Below, piece after piece: positions 1-13,059 of a stretch of 64,000 nt of DNA. The DNA is from Clusia tigrina (Eukaryota > Arthropoda > Insecta > Diptera > Clusiidae), in the NCBI GenBank assembly GCA_920105625.2, contig OV050033.1:16822001-16886000 (forward strand), written 5' to 3'. The notes beneath the pieces are model-generated. The model searched no databases and was not told the DNA's origin. It worked only from the letters and a program-made list of their open reading frames with translations. A program made the translations under genes and the position numbers. Each line of letters begins with the position of its first letter. Positions within the stretch are counted from its first letter, which is position 1.

Positions 1-1
1 G

Positions 2-163
2 CGCTTTGCTCCCGAACAAATGGCGCTGGGAATACCAGCCCGCGACGCCGTGCTGAAGAATTACGGCAATAAGCATAACAATCGCTGGCTGCCGATACGA
101 CCGACTGAATGGAAATGCGCTCAGCCAGAGGAAGCAAGGCAAATTTATTTCCATGAAATTTAA
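2..163 (+). CDS. Possible 3' end of an unrecognised gene (partial)
   Basis: An open frame enters from the left edge and runs about 53 codons to a TAA at 161-163. The translated tail includes ALGIPARDAVLKNYGNK and ends in RQIYFHEI. This stretch is clearly more GC-rich than the DNA after it, and composition falls to the AT-rich background right after the stop, as at the end of a coding exon. I do not recognise the protein and see no domain, signal or membrane segment. No AATAAA lies close downstream. It could equally be a chance open frame in a GC-rich patch, because 53 codons without a stop is not rare at this composition. It has no visible start because any start would lie outside the window. 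Confidence 0.25.
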   Translation, partial: RFAPEQMALGIPARDAVLKNYGNKHNNRWLPIRPTEWKCAQPEEARQIYFHEI

Positions 164-2199
164 TTGAAAATGCGAAGAATACGGTTTGGCTTAGGCGTGC
201 GCCTGAAAGTATGTGCGAGAAATATGTAGCGGGGCCGTTAATGAATTTGTATTGTTTTGTTGCCGAAATTATGGAAAAATGTGCAGACGCCGAACGGGCT
301 CACGAAGCACAGGAGGCATTTTTGTGTGCGTCATTGAAAATTTGTGCATAATTTCTCGTGGCGAAAAAGAAACTTCCCAAATTTCAGATGCGGGTTCTGG
401 GCCATGAGTGTCCTTTTTTAATTAAATTTTATGTAGTTGCCTGCGTCGGTGAAAATTTGCATACTTTAAGCTCGTAATTGTAAATTATTATTTTCTTTTA
501 TTACTGATGTGTGTGTCCGGCCATTAGCACATTAGCAGCAACATGCAGAGTCACATAGTTCCATTAACGAAATGTCAAATGTGGCCAAAGTAAACGGTTC
601 ATCATTTGCATATTAACCAATTTGCACAATCACACACACACACACACGGAATATATAAAAACGAGAATTCAACACACTCACATAAATGACCGACAGCTGT
701 ACACTCTTTTGTGCTCATCACTGCAGTGCAGACTCCGGAGCAAAAGGGATAGGATAGGAAGCGACAGTAAACCAGTTGCTAAAGAGGCCAACGCAGGGGC
801 GACTGAGACTGCCACTGCCATCCACACTACTACTGTCATCCCCACTACTACTGCCATCCCCACTACTACTGCCACCACCACCACTGCTACAATTACTGCC
901 GCCATTACTACTGTTACAGTGACGAGCATTTTTCTTCATTGCAAACGTTTATTATTATTTGCCTTTAACAGACATTATTCAAGCCAGCTGTGGCAGGAGA
1001 GCAGTATTCATCTTGCACAGCGTACCCACACACACACGTGCACACACTCCAACACACATGTGCCTGTTGTTGGTATTATATGACATAGGCTGGCCACAAA
1101 GAAATCATCAACCGTTATTTACAATCTCATTTCATGCGCCTTCATACTCAGTCTTCATATGCCCATCCATTCTGGGTCCAAATTAAGGATTCACCAACTG
1201 TTTATGCTGGGGTTGCCACGCAGACCCTCACCAACAACAGCAGCAATACTGGTACCATATTCACACGCACATCCTAACGCACACATGCTGATTCAATATA
1301 CTTATGTACAAAAAAGCCCGGCGTTCCCTTCATTTGTTCTCTAGGAACGCTTGTATGCTCAGTTTTTATCATTTTTCTACATTTCCTACCGACTTAATAA
1401 CGGTCAAGGATGTTCACATAAACGCACGCAAACACTCGCGTACACATAATCGCACACATTCTGATAGTGGAGCAGGCGCATGCATGCATGTTTCATCATC
1501 ATTATGCCATTTAATGTTTTGTTGATTTAGCATTTAGTGCGGCAAATTCCTGACTGCCTGCCTGCCTGCCGCTAATTTCACTTTCATTTTTGCTCAAACA
1601 CACACGGTCCCACACATAATCCCAGATACGTGTTCGTACGTGAGCGTCTGCCTCGCAATGGTAATTGTGCCAAATGTGGAATAATTTCTGCCACTCTTTA
1701 TTTCCTGCATTTATGCTTCCTTGTATGTCTCTCTAATATTTTCTCATTTGGCCTCGTTTTCACTTTTGCCTGAGTTTTGTTTAATACGCAATTAAATTAG
1801 CATGGCACAGCTTTCGAGATTCACACCGAATGCCTGTGTCAGCCTGGTTTTCGGGGGTTCTATCGGGAACATTTGAAATATCCAAAAGTCATTCAACCAG
1901 TCGAGTGTATTTGTCAAGCCTGCATAGAGGTCAAGGATTCACTAAAACCGATTTTTCGAAATATACCCAAAGTGTTTTCAGTGGATGTGTGAGATAAAAT
2001 AATGGAGAGCTGCCAAGGCAAGTTAAGAATTTCAATGTACTTAAAGGATGAAAATGGAAGTGCAGTGAAAGAGTGTCTTAGTTTGTGCTCTTCAAAATAT
2101 TCTCATTCTGCTAGTTTTATTTAGCTCAGCTGAAAACTTGGGACGATTCACGAAACGACTCTTTAGGGGATCTCAGCATCGTAAAGGACTCGAGTTTCC
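164..2199. other. Non-coding stretch with simple repeats
   Basis: No convincing exon seen. It contains (CA)n at 631-647, a GCCT run near 1552-1570 and scattered CA/GT-rich patches. Open frames here read through low-complexity Thr/Ala or His/Thr stretches and are not gene-like. Confidence 0.5.
819..895 (+). repeat. 18-bp minisatellite
   Basis: About three imperfect copies of an 18-bp unit, CCCACTACTACTGCCATC, decaying into ACC triplets. In one frame it reads as Thr-rich repeats, which explains a spurious open frame on each strand. Confidence 0.75.
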
Positions 2200-2371
2200 G
2201 CGAAGACTGGTCCACAGTCTGAAACAGTACAAAGGTAAAATACGAGGTATACCAAATTACAGACAACAAAGAACATCCTAAAGGAAGCGAAGACAGGTCC
2301 ACAGTCTACAATAGTACAAAGGTAAAATATCCAGTATACAAAATTACAGAGCACAAAGAGCATCATTATCG
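2200..2371 (+). repeat. Tandem duplication, 2 x ~87 bp
   Basis: Two adjacent diverged copies of a unit starting GCGAAGAC at 2200 and 2287. Both contain CCACAGTCT, AGTACAAAGGTAAAATA and a shared AAATTACAGA segment. The repeat shows as a duplicated hydrophobic pattern on the minus strand, but nothing suggests it is coding. Confidence 0.8.
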
Positions 2372-5300
2372 CTCAAAGGACGATTGAAGTAGCCTCTTGT
2401 CCGCACATAGAAAACTGCTGTAAAATGACCACTTCACATTTTTAAAGCTTTAAACTTTCACAAACCTAGTCTGCTTTTAGGCTGTTACCGTTCACATACA
2501 AAATTCAGACACCTGTCTGCAGTTATGGCAGACACAAAGCAGCCCCAATTGCTGTGATTCTTTTGCCGTGTTCCCTTTGAAATGCGTGTTTAATGTGAAG
2601 CGAACCCTGCAGTACGAGTACACAAAAGAAATTCTCCCGCTCCCCATCCCAGCACTTAGCGAAACTTTACAGGATTCAGCAGAGTGCTGCAGCAGCCATC
2701 TACTTAAAGCCACTAAAAGCTTATCCGCATTGTTCGGGTGCGCTCATGTCTTCTGACCTTCTGACCTATAATTTAGCTGCATGTTCGACACGGCCGCGTG
2801 GTGTTTGCCGACTGTCTCTCATTACTACGTCACTAATGCGCAACGACAGCATGAAACAGGATATGCATAATACATGAACTCCTTGTAAGAACAGACTGAC
2901 TCTCAAGTAAGTAACAAATAAAGAGAAATGTCCCTTTCATGGCGCACAACTATGACTCGCAAGTGTGCCTTGTCGCAATTTGAGCCGCTTTAGTTCAGTC
3001 AGCATATGAAGGACTTTGGCGTAGGTGTGCAGAAGGCCGACGTACGGCATGGAAACAGCACAAAACACAGTCTGAGCATTTTTTGAATATGTCTAAATAT
3101 ACTTGTTCAACCTACTCTTAAAGGTCACATTAAGCACGAAATTACAGGTAGTCGACTAGAGTTTCTTTTGGGGAATTTTGTGGGCTTCCTTGGGTTATTT
3201 CGTCAATAAATTTCATTTAAGCCAATTTGCTTTGCAGTACTTCTTCAGGGTTCATTTAACGAGGAGTTGCTTGAATTCGTGGAAATAAAGGACTCTTAAA
3301 TTCTCAAAAATATATTAAATTGTAATAGAAACTTTTTGGAAGTGTGCTACGAGACCGACAACGTACTTGCTCCAAAAAGGTGGAGAGAGATTGAAAATGC
3401 AGGGAGCGGGCTTATCGAATGTGTTGCATCGCAGATTTCTTTATAAGTTTCCGTTTCGTTAATAAGCACTGTGGATAGCACTTAAGTCCACAAAGAACTC
3501 AAAAATTAAGCAATTAACGCCTGTGAAGGCGAGTGCCGCACGAAAAACCTGAAAATAGACGCAGCAACAACGAAATACTTAATTACACTTAACCTTTAAT
3601 GGCATATCAACACCAGCAAACAAGCACTCGGTCTTAATTACATATATCCTTTGCAATGTCCTTGCCGGAGTTCCTCTGCAAAATTTACATTAAAATGAAG
3701 CGATGAAAGCACACAAACACACACACACACTCAGTTCCACAGAAAAGCGAACACAGCACAAACAGAAATGAATTCTCCGCAGTTTTATTTCAGTTGCTTA
3801 CTCTCGGGTTCGCCTTTGCTTTGTTTATGCAAAGGTAATCTTTATAAACGCTCACCTGGCGGCAAGGACAATCGCCATTAAGTGGGATAACTATCAGTGG
3901 CGACAGCACTACCCACCGCAAGCACAGCAATACAGAAGCAGAAACGGAAAACCAGCGAAGGCCAACAGCAACTCCAACAATAAATACCGGTTCACTATTG
4001 CGGTGGAAACGCGCGTGTGTCTAAACTTCACACCATTTCCGTAGCTTATTGCTGCAGCTCCCCATGGAGCATTACCATGGATTAGTTAAAGTGGTCAGCG
4101 CCGGTCGCCTACACCACGCAACGCAAATTTTCTTGTCCCGTTGCTTTCCGTTGGCAGTGTTGTAGTTGTTGTTGTTATGGCTGTGGTTATTGTTGTCCCC
4201 TGTAATCTGTGGAGAGTCTTAATATTAGTAGCAGTTCGCCGAAGTGGGCGGCAGCCGGGGCAACTAATAATTTTGAAATGGTACGCTGCACAAATGCCTG
4301 TAGTTAAGTGGGCGGGCTCAGTTGACACACAATTTAGTCAGCCGCGCGCACGTTCTTATAATTTGTGTGTAAATATTATTGCATAATTTTAGGTGCATGT
4401 TTATTGATTGGACGTCGACTTGTATTGCCTTTGCTTATGAGTGTGTTCCTCGTTCAAGCAACGAAATATTGTGCAAATAAACCGAAAGAAAGAAGGTAAA
4501 TGTGAGCATTGCTAAAGGCCAAAAGGCGTTGTTCGCCTGGGCGTGTTTAGCCCGGCTCATGCCTAATGTACTGTTTAGCAGTGAAGAATGCCAAGGTTCA
4601 ACAGGCGCTAGAGTGGACGATTAGGTTGAACTTTAGTTTATCTGCGGCCAGAAGGTCACAGAATGCAAACATGCGTTAGCGACGCGAAGAAGCCCATTGC
4701 CACTTCATATAAACACACTTTAGTGAAAATTGTGGAACCAAAGCCAAGAGTAATGCTGCGGCTCAGTTACTCTTGAAACACACGTGCTTCTAGTCCGCCT
4801 TCCTCTTCATAATACAATCTATTAAGTGAGTTATATGTGGACCATCGAAACACATTGCACCTGTGTGCATTTCATTGCATTTGCCTCATTTATTAAACAA
4901 TTGTTGAGCAACAATAAATTTGCTGCGTTAAATATTTATGCATATTTCTTTTAGATATGCTATCGGAGAGTGTGCATATTTAACGTTTCCCGCCTGCAAT
5001 TTTCCACAGTTGATAGAGCAAATGCTTTCATGAGTTTAAATTTCTGTATGAAACTTGTTCCAATTCAGTGATAACATTGGTTTTTATGATGCAACATACG
5101 CCATGCAACAGGGTGGAAAGCAGTTCGTTTTACAGTTGAGTTTAGGATTTGATTAAATTTCCATGGTCTTATCCACGATATTTATATATAATAAAAGTGG
5201 GATTGTTCTTTGAGATTTGGTGATTAATGCTGACTGTGCAAGTAGTCTTTGCTTGAGAATGAGCAGGACTAAAATAATTAGATAATTATTATACAAAGTG

Positions 5301-5801
5301 AGACCTTCTATCAGCTTCTCTTGATAATGTTGTTGGAATGATAAAAAAGTTAGAAATTCAAGAGTGTTTCAATATATATGTTATCTGATGGTGCCATTTC
5401 ACATTCTTGCCATTTAAAATACCTTTCTTCGTAGATTTACGATTTGTTAGAAACTTCTTTTCTGTTGAAATCCCCTTTGAACTTTTGAACCATCAGATCT
5501 GCCTTGGGACAATGAGGTAAAACGTAAGATAGAAAATATAATTTTTTTAACAGCCAATTGAAGACACTTTTATTCTATAATTGTTGAGAACGCGAAAAGA
5601 AAATGGGAAAGAGATCTCTAGTCAAAGTAAGACATAACTTTGGATAATTTCGTAAATGCATTTTTTATCAGCCTGTGATATATACCGACTTATTATAGAA
5701 CCGTGCTCCAAAACCTTCACTTAATGATCATAAGGGCGACGATCTAGTTATGCGACTACGTTCTTAGGGATTCTCCATGAAAGTTAGACAGTTAAGCCAA
5801 A
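2372..5801. other. Non-coding stretch
   Basis: AT-rich DNA with no exon-like open frame and no recognised mobile element. A short (CA)n lies at 3717-3730. Confidence 0.5.
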
Positions 5802-6319
5802 AACTTCATTGAACACAGAAAGAATCATTTCTTGCAATACTTTTCATGAGATATTATCAGTGGAAGGGAGTCGAGTGGCAGCAAGAATGATAGAATAAAG
5901 AGATTGTATTCTTGAAGTATCGGGGAGTCTTCTAATGTACAATTAGTACTTAAGTTAAGAATATTTCTCAGCGAATTTATTGACAGACACCGTGTGCAAC
6001 TTGTCTGTCAATAAATTCGCTGAGAAATATTCTTAACTTAAGTACTAATTGTACATTAGAAATCTCCCTGCCACTCCAAGAATACAATCTCTTTATTCTA
6101 TACAATCTCTTCTTGTTGCCACTCGATTGTGCATTAGAAGTCTACTAATTGTACATTCGAAGTCTACTAATTGTACATTAGAAGTCTCCCCGCTACTCCA
6201 ATAATTTTAGAATACAATCTCTCTATTCTATCATTCTTGGTGCAACTCAACCCCCTTCCACTGATAATATCTCGGTAAGAGTATTGCATGAAACGATTCC
6301 TTCTGTGTTCAATGAAGTT
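5802..6319. mobile_element. Foldback (long inverted repeat) element
   Basis: The left arm (5802-5988) begins AACTTCATTGAACACAGAA and the right arm (6003-6319) ends with its reverse complement. The innermost 59 bp (5930-5988 against 6003-6061) are perfectly complementary around a 14-nt loop at 5989-6002. The right arm is longer because an internal segment, including CTACTAATTGTACATT, has been tandemly duplicated at about 6061-6190. The outer arm segments also match, for example the AATACAATCTCT blocks near 6075 and 6210 and the CCACTGATAATATCTC block near 6257. No protein is encoded. This is the structure of a non-autonomous foldback or MITE-type DNA transposon. The exact ends and target-site duplication are unclear, although similarity may extend to a CAGTT beyond each arm. 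Confidence 0.85.
6142..6192 (+). repeat. 23-bp tandem repeat inside the foldback right arm
   Basis: Roughly two and a half copies of GAAGTCTACTAATTGTACATT follow each other with single-base differences. This accounts for the unequal length of the two foldback arms. Confidence 0.7.
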
Positions 6320-6387
6320 AATTTTCAACTGAATTGATGACTACTGACCAACTCTCTCATTAGTTGTTAAGAAAATAAGTTTTTAGT

Positions 6388-6590
6388 TCGAATCATTAGA
6401 TTGTGTAAAGAAAAGCGAAATCCTTGTTTTCATCACTTAGCAATTGAAAGTAGGTCAAACTAAATGGTTAATAAATTGTTGTTATTAATTGACAATAATA
6501 CATCTAAAAACTATTTAACATACTTGTTCAATTTAATTCAATAGATTACTTGGCTTCACTTTCACATTTAAATTACTTCTAATGACTTCT
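6388..6590 (+). repeat. Dispersed repeat family, copy 1
   Basis: Begins TCGAATCATTAGATTGTGT and ends near ACTTTCACATTTAAATTAC. Related starts and ends occur at 27658-27868 and, inverted, at 35571-35719, with a partial match near 43614. No coding capacity. Probably an old non-autonomous element of unknown class. Confidence 0.4.
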
Positions 6591-6619
6591 GCTAGCAGTT
6601 CTCGACTGGCAACTGATGT

Positions 6620-6732
6620 GTTGGCTGGACCTTTGAAAGGGATGGGACCTGCTGTCCCATGCGGTATCACAAAGGGTCAATGTTGGCCTAAGTGCGCCCT
6701 TTTCGGGTGGCCGCCTTACCTACCTACCTAAC
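6620..6732 (+). mobile_element. 3' end of a non-LTR retrotransposon (family A)
   Basis: Only the 3' untranslated end is left: CTTTGAAAGGGATG, then GGTATCACAAAGGGTCAATG, then a (CCTA)n-like terminus CCTACCTACCTAAC. The same order of blocks is found inverted at 50232-50350 and 28889-29000, where it follows the end of an RNase H-like reading frame. I therefore infer this is a severely 5'-truncated LINE copy. Confidence 0.65.
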
Positions 6733-8371
6733 TGATGTTTTACTTCTCTTCCTTACTCTTTAAAGTGAATTTACGTTTATCAGAGTTTCAGAGTGTCGCT
6801 TATCAAAGTTTTGATTTCTATAGAAGGATTAACCAGTAGGGGTCACAGAATAGCAACCTTAAACCATAGTATAACATAGTATGACAGACAACTGGACTAA
6901 TCCCACATTTATCTTCAACTGATTTTAGGAATAACGAGAAAGCAATAGCAATGCATTACGAATGTTCCGGATTTACCTAATTTCCATGTAAATAAAATAT
7001 TCAGGCAAGAACACTGATGAAAGATTCCTTACATAAAAATCTGACCAACTAAGAAGCTACTGCAATGAAATTATAAGCCTGGAAATAGAAGGCGTTATCA
7101 GAAGTCTTACAAGAAATTTGATGTTCTATTGACCACCTCTACACCACTACACTTAAAGAAGTCTATAAGATGTGAGCGAAGTAAAAACGCCTATTATGTC
7201 AGCAGTAGACGACAGTATTACTCAGAGACTATACTGTCCGACTAAACTGTGAACAGTTTTTTCGCAGAGTATACAAATCAATCATTAGAAAAATTTGGTT
7301 GCATAAGTCCTTTCTATAAGACAACATATGGGGAGAAATGTGACATTGCTACACAAAACGTTCACCTTAATATCGGCCAAATTCCTCGTAGGATATATAC
7401 CCTCAACAATTGAACAACTTGGAAAACTATCTTACCGAAAGTGGTATCAGCATTGTCTATATTGTTATACAGATATTCATATACGAGTAGTTTGATGTCT
7501 AACTGGAATGTCTCCTGCACACAGGAGAATTTATAAGCCCTACACAAGATGTAGTAAGAGTAGGATGGTCAGGCATTGATCAAAGTAATTCAATGAGTTT
7601 TATAGTTGAAGAAGTTCATCAAGTGAAGAGATTATACATGATCTCCACTTACATATTAAGCGTGATGTCTACTTGCATATGAAGTTAAACTACGGTGAAT
7701 ATCGTTGGGCCCAGTTCATAAACAGATTTGTAAAATCTGTGACTCGAAATAGCAATGCAATCTTCAGGTGGGCATTGAGGGATTTATTTCTGTCCTCTGA
7801 AGAGTGTCTGCTTTGACCACTTATATTCCTCACAGCTAGCATATATTTCTGTAGCCTTCAAAAGCCGAGAGAGATTGTGTGGAATCGTATCAAAGCGCCC
7901 AGGAGAGTCACAGAAAATAAAGCTACAATATAAACTATTGTTACTTAATTTTTTTTGGTGAAAATATACGGGAAAAAATGCAGACTACATTCACGTGAAT
8001 ATTCGAAGAGTAGATAACATTGGTTAGAACGCTATAGAAGCCCTATTGACCATCATATCTACTGAAGTGCTCCGCAGAGGAATGAACCGATAAGAGAAAG
8101 AAAATAAGTTTAGAAGCGCAATTTAAAAGCGATTGAAGGGAGTCCACTGTACCAGCAAAAAAGCACGTTTTTGTGCCGTTTACAGGATTTTGGCTTTACT
8201 GGACATTACTTCTTTCTAAATGCAATTTCCAATGCATGATTACAAGTTTATCGTAAATGTACACATGCTTTTAAATACGAAGGACATTCATTCGAACGAA
8301 ATGTGGCTTCTACAGTAGAGCATGACCATCGACTTATTGCAATCACAATTTGGTCATTCGGTGATTGCGCA
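6733..8371. other. Non-coding stretch
   Basis: AT-rich DNA with frequent stops in all frames. It is probably decayed repeat sequence, but no family could be assigned and I see no gene. Confidence 0.45.
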
Positions 8372-8445
8372 CAGACCTTTCCATAGATCAGACCTTTCCA
8401 TAGATTAGACCTTTTCATAGATCGAACACACCTTTCCATAGATCG
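8372..8445 (+). repeat. 17-bp minisatellite, 4 copies
   Basis: Four near-identical copies of AGACCTTTCCATAGATC, the last offset by a short insertion. On the minus strand it reads as a repeated Met/Lys/Trp pattern that is an artefact. Confidence 0.8.
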
Positions 8446-8640
8446 GGCCATTCAACACCTTTTGATTATCCCAGAAGAGGCTATGTAAGGACAAAGTCAC
8501 AGATACATGCCAGAATTAGCTGTTCTGGCATATCAGCCAGTCTCGAGTTATTTGCCCTAAATCGAATATTTCACCTTGGAGACTGAGTTTCGTTATGAAT
8601 CTCGGATGTAAATCGGGTTAGTTTCATATTATAATGACAC

Positions 8641-8720
8641 AAATTGATCTTATAAAACAAATATATATTATATAATATTAAAATTGATCTTATAAAAAAT
8701 TGTATATATTATATATTAGA
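8641..8720 (+). repeat. Tandem duplication, 2 x 40 bp
   Basis: Two copies, both starting AAATTGATCTTATAAAA and followed by TA-rich tails. Confidence 0.8.
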
Positions 8721-9809
8721 TATTTATGAACAAATTTAGACATCTTTCTGTTACTTTTCTGATTTTCAAATTTCCCTCATGCATAAAAAACACTCTCCTT
8801 ACGAACTAGTGTCCTTGATGAGCTCAATCCGCCCTTGCGGTGAGATTGGGTTCCGCATGAAACGTATTTCTTGTCTCTTTTCTGACAACCCTGATATGGC
8901 ATTTATCAGCCAGTCTGATATAATGAGGGCTTCTATGGACGATGTGGTGAAGTGATACAGCAATTTAGTATTTGTCGCTAGAAATTTGAATATCATGAGG
9001 CAAACTTCAGGCCACCCTGCAACGGCTAAAATAACATTAATCAAAGGCGATAAAATTTTATTTATAGACTTAACAATATCGAATAATGCACACAATTTAT
9101 TTATTTGTGCAAAATTTGCATTAAATTTTATTTTTAGCGTTTTATTTGCATATATCCGCGAACTGAGTCCATGTGCAATCAGTGTTAGTGTGTGTGTGTG
9201 TGAGGGTTAGGCATTATGTGTGTGTGTTTTAGTGCGTGTGTGTTGAGTGGTATTTTACAAAATTGATCATAATATTTTTTTTACTGGTAAATTTTGCGTA
9301 AATGAACAATTTCAAATGCCAACAGCGAAGCAAATTCAATAAAAATGAAATTTGCAATTAGCTCAACGCTCAAGGACGAACAATTTCGGCTCAAGGAAAA
9401 AAAGAAATACGAGTATTTAAGGAATAAAATACCTCCATTAAGATACGTCGACTGGAATAAAGACAAATAAGAGCCAACACCTTAATCGCTACTTTGCACC
9501 TATCCGCCTCCTATGGTGCTGCTCTGTCTTCGGCACCGCTTTGCCACTCATATTTATGCACGAAACGAGCAATTCGCAGGAAATTTGTTAATCCTTTTAA
9601 GCAATCTCATAAAGTGTAAAGTTTACCGGGTGTGGAGCGGCGAGCAGCGAGCCCGCGGAGGCAGCCAGCGCACGCACAGGAGCGCAAAGGCGGCGTTGAC
9701 AGAACGAATTTTGTGCTGCAAATTGAAGCGCAAATTCGAAATCAAAGCGAAACGGTAAAAGGTACATCTCTGGATAAAGTGGATGATAGAATGAGTTACA
9801 CAACAACAC

Positions 9810-9844
<35 letters not shown>

Positions 9845-12800
9845 GACAGAAGAGTACAAACCCAAAAAGGGAGAGCAATGGAGCAGGAACCGGCAAAGAC
9901 GTAGCTGTAGACACATTGACAAGAAGCTGATTTCAATCATTTCCTTTTTAAAGGATAATGCGTATTGAGCTTTAGCAACAATCTTCTTCGTTGGACTGCT
10001 GCCACCTCACCAGGACTGTTCTCGTACCAGTAAAATGCGCGACACTCGAAGTACTCGTAAATATCGCAACACCATCAGCAAGAGCAGCAGGAGCAGGAAT
10101 TGTTGGATTTATTTTATTTGTCTCGGATGCGGAATTCCGTTGCGCTCCGCCTTCCGGTACACCCCGTTCATTCGCTCACTCCTGCGAGTGTGCTCGCTTA
10201 CGTGAGTTCAGTCGCTGCCGTTACCGCTGCTGCTCTCCTCAATTCGATTTTGCAATTACAATGTGTTTTGCTTGCGATTCCTTTTCCGTTCCCTTCTCAT
10301 TCTTTTTCACCCACTTTTTTAATATTCCATTTTTTCTATTTTTCGCAACATTTTTTCGTTCATTTTTCCCATTTTGTATTTTACACTTAAGACGCTTTTC
10401 GTCTTTGGTACTTGTCGTCGTTGCGGAATTACTGCCGGATACAATTTCGCTTGAGCGCAACTGAATTTCCCCCTTGATGCTGCTTTGACACCCCGCTCTC
10501 CCACTCCTCTCCAACGCTCTGTCACTATCCCTCATGCACCGGTTCCCCAGTTGCCATGAAGTGACATTGATTGGATTGCAATTGTATGGGAATTAGAAAT
10601 TGTCGTTGATGATGTTTGTATCTCAGTGAGTTGTGTTATCCTTTTTCTTGTTCCTTTGTTGCTATTTTTGTTGTCTCAAGGAAATTGCAAGCATTCGCTG
10701 AATGTTAAAAGATTAAGGAGGATAATACATTCTCATTGTTGGATTTACAACATAAAAATCTGTGTTGCAGAATTTTTCTCCTTCCCTGGTATAAGCTCTC
10801 AATGCCGATTAATGCTCGCAGCAGATGGGGACAAGGATTTCAAAAGGATTGATACTTAAATGCGCTACAACTACTTTATCAGAAATTAATGAGCACTCAA
10901 GTGGAATGCATTTATGGGTATTTGTGTACTAAAGTTACGAAGTGATTAAAAATAACCGAGAACAAGCTCACAGCCAACAGAGTGGTGGACACTTCAGACT
11001 CTTTTTTATGAGGCGTCAGACTTTACTTATTGAAAAGGACACCACACATTTCTAGAAACCAGCTAAATATACTAGTACGAAAATAGCATCAAAAAATTCT
11101 ACGAGCCTCCTGCTTTCCTTTCCCCTACATCCTTTTGGCTCTATCTGCATGTGTCTCCTAAGAATATACCTCACAAACGTTGTGCTTGGTGCACACGTTT
11201 CAATTCCAGTGTACATCTCCATGCCTCCGGCAGCGCAGCATTTGAATATATTCTTAACAGCCGCCTACATTCACTGCCAACTCACGTCATTGACGACGGC
11301 TCCTTTGTATCAAACGTGAGCGCCTGCTTTCATAACTGATTAAATTGAAGTATTCGACCAGCATCCTTTGTATTCATGTGCTTCTCTCTCATTGGCTCTG
11401 TTAACTATGATTAATGAAAGGCTTTTTAACAGCTTATTTCTAAACATCATTCAAACGGGACATGAACTGGACATGACAAAAACCCCAACCTCCCATTTGC
11501 TTATGCGCTCCGATCCACACACCTCCCAAACCACCCCACTTTCAGCGCCCACTCTATCAGTCGACATCTACTGTAATGGCTACTGCAAGGACTACTGCCG
11601 CTGCCACTGGCAGGCTTCATGACCTACACGTGCTTTCTCATATATCCTTACAATCTTGCCTATAAAGCGAAAAGTGCGCCTCGTTCGTTTCGCTTCTGCC
11701 ATTCACTCACCGCTCGAATTTGTTGCTGACGACGACACTTGTGGGGCTCGGGGTAGTGCCACTGTTCCTGTCATTCATCATTACGAAAATTGAAAATGGA
11801 AAATGTAATGAAAGTAGTTGATTACGTTTCGCAAGGACCAAAGAGTGCTCCGGAGCTGGCTATTTTAAGATGAATGTGCGCCTATAGCGGTAAAAAATGA
11901 TGCTGCCGAGCGGAAAGTGAGTTGGTTTTACGTAAATTGTCTAATGGCTTTCCAAAGATTATGAAATTGTGTGCTAGAATATTAATGGAAATTAACGCAG
12001 ATCAGAGCTAAGCGCAAATCAGCAACAACAGACCAGCAAAAACGTGAGCCTGTTATGCACGACTTCCGTTATTAAAGTTGTACAACATTTCTGACATTTC
12101 GAGGATTTGATTTATCATCCTCATTACGCACAAAAATGTTTACGTAGACTAAACAAGTGTAATATGAAAATTAATAAGCTTTCAATTTCGTTCTACTTGA
12201 CTATTATCCTTTTCATTACTTGTGTTGGTGTGTGTGCGTGGAAATCTGCTCTGCTTTCCGCCCCCATGCTTCAGTCATAAATCACAAATCAACAAATTAA
12301 ACTGCAATTGTGTAAATCTGTTTATAAACCAAAGCGTCAATAGGCGCAAGTAGCCAAATGCATACACGGCGCTCACATAACTACTTCTATACACAAGCCC
12401 ACACACACGTATACACAAACACTCATGCACACTCATTTGGTCCGACACACACACAAAGACAATGAGAACAGAAGCTGACTGGCATCAATCGTATTAGCAA
12501 CTAATTAATGTTAATTTTCAGCTTCATTTCAAGCTGCTTGAAAGGATATTAATATAAATCATGCACACATACACACACACGCATACATCACACACACACA
12601 CACATCACATTTAAATCCGCATACACTCATCCACACACCCACACAGGCTCATCGCTTTTTGTGTTTTATATGAAGAAGTATTAAACCCGTCTTCATTTTG
12701 GTGGCGTGGCGTTGGTTGTGACAATGCTGATGAATTGCATTTAACCGATAACATTAGCGGCGAATTTCCGCACACTTTGTGCTTTTGTTAAGCTCCTCGG

Positions 12801-13059
12801 GAACACGTGCCGCCCACCAGCCGCCCTGCCCCGCTTTGGCTAGCTACGCTCTTGTCTGGCTCCGTGCCTTTCTCTGTCAGCTCCTATCGTTCTGCGTTGG
12901 ATTTCTTTGCCTGTATGCGGGGGCGTATGAGTCTCTGTTGGTGTTTGTGTTATAATTCCAATCAAATTCTCCTTTTTTTTTTGTGGTTGTTGTGTTTTAA
13001 TTTCAGAATCCTGCGAGAGTGAAAATTTTTAATTTTCATAATGGCGGCATTACTTCCTT
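8721..13059. other. Non-coding stretch, locally strand-asymmetric
   Basis: No gene recognised. It contains (GT)n at 9188-9202, CA clusters around 12400-12660 and a strongly T-rich plus strand at about 10270-10390. The T-rich patch removes stop codons from some frames and gives overlapping open frames that lack any domain. A GC-rich patch at 9635-9700 is also unassigned. Confidence 0.45.
9809..9844 (+). repeat. (CAA)n microsatellite
   Basis: About 12 uninterrupted CAA triplets, preceded by imperfect ones. Confidence 0.9.

Noticed and set aside
622..1083. 153-codon plus-strand frame with Thr/Ala repeats
   Set aside because: Produced by CA microsatellite and an 18-bp minisatellite. No non-repetitive domain remains.
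9597..9940. Overlapping frames rich in Leu or Cys around 9.6-9.9 kb
   Set aside because: They read the (CAA)n array on the opposite strand as Leu or Cys runs.
10100..10535. Several overlapping frames on both strands at 10.1-10.5 kb
   Set aside because: They follow from the T-rich strand bias (Phe-rich one way, Lys-rich the other) and show no domain.
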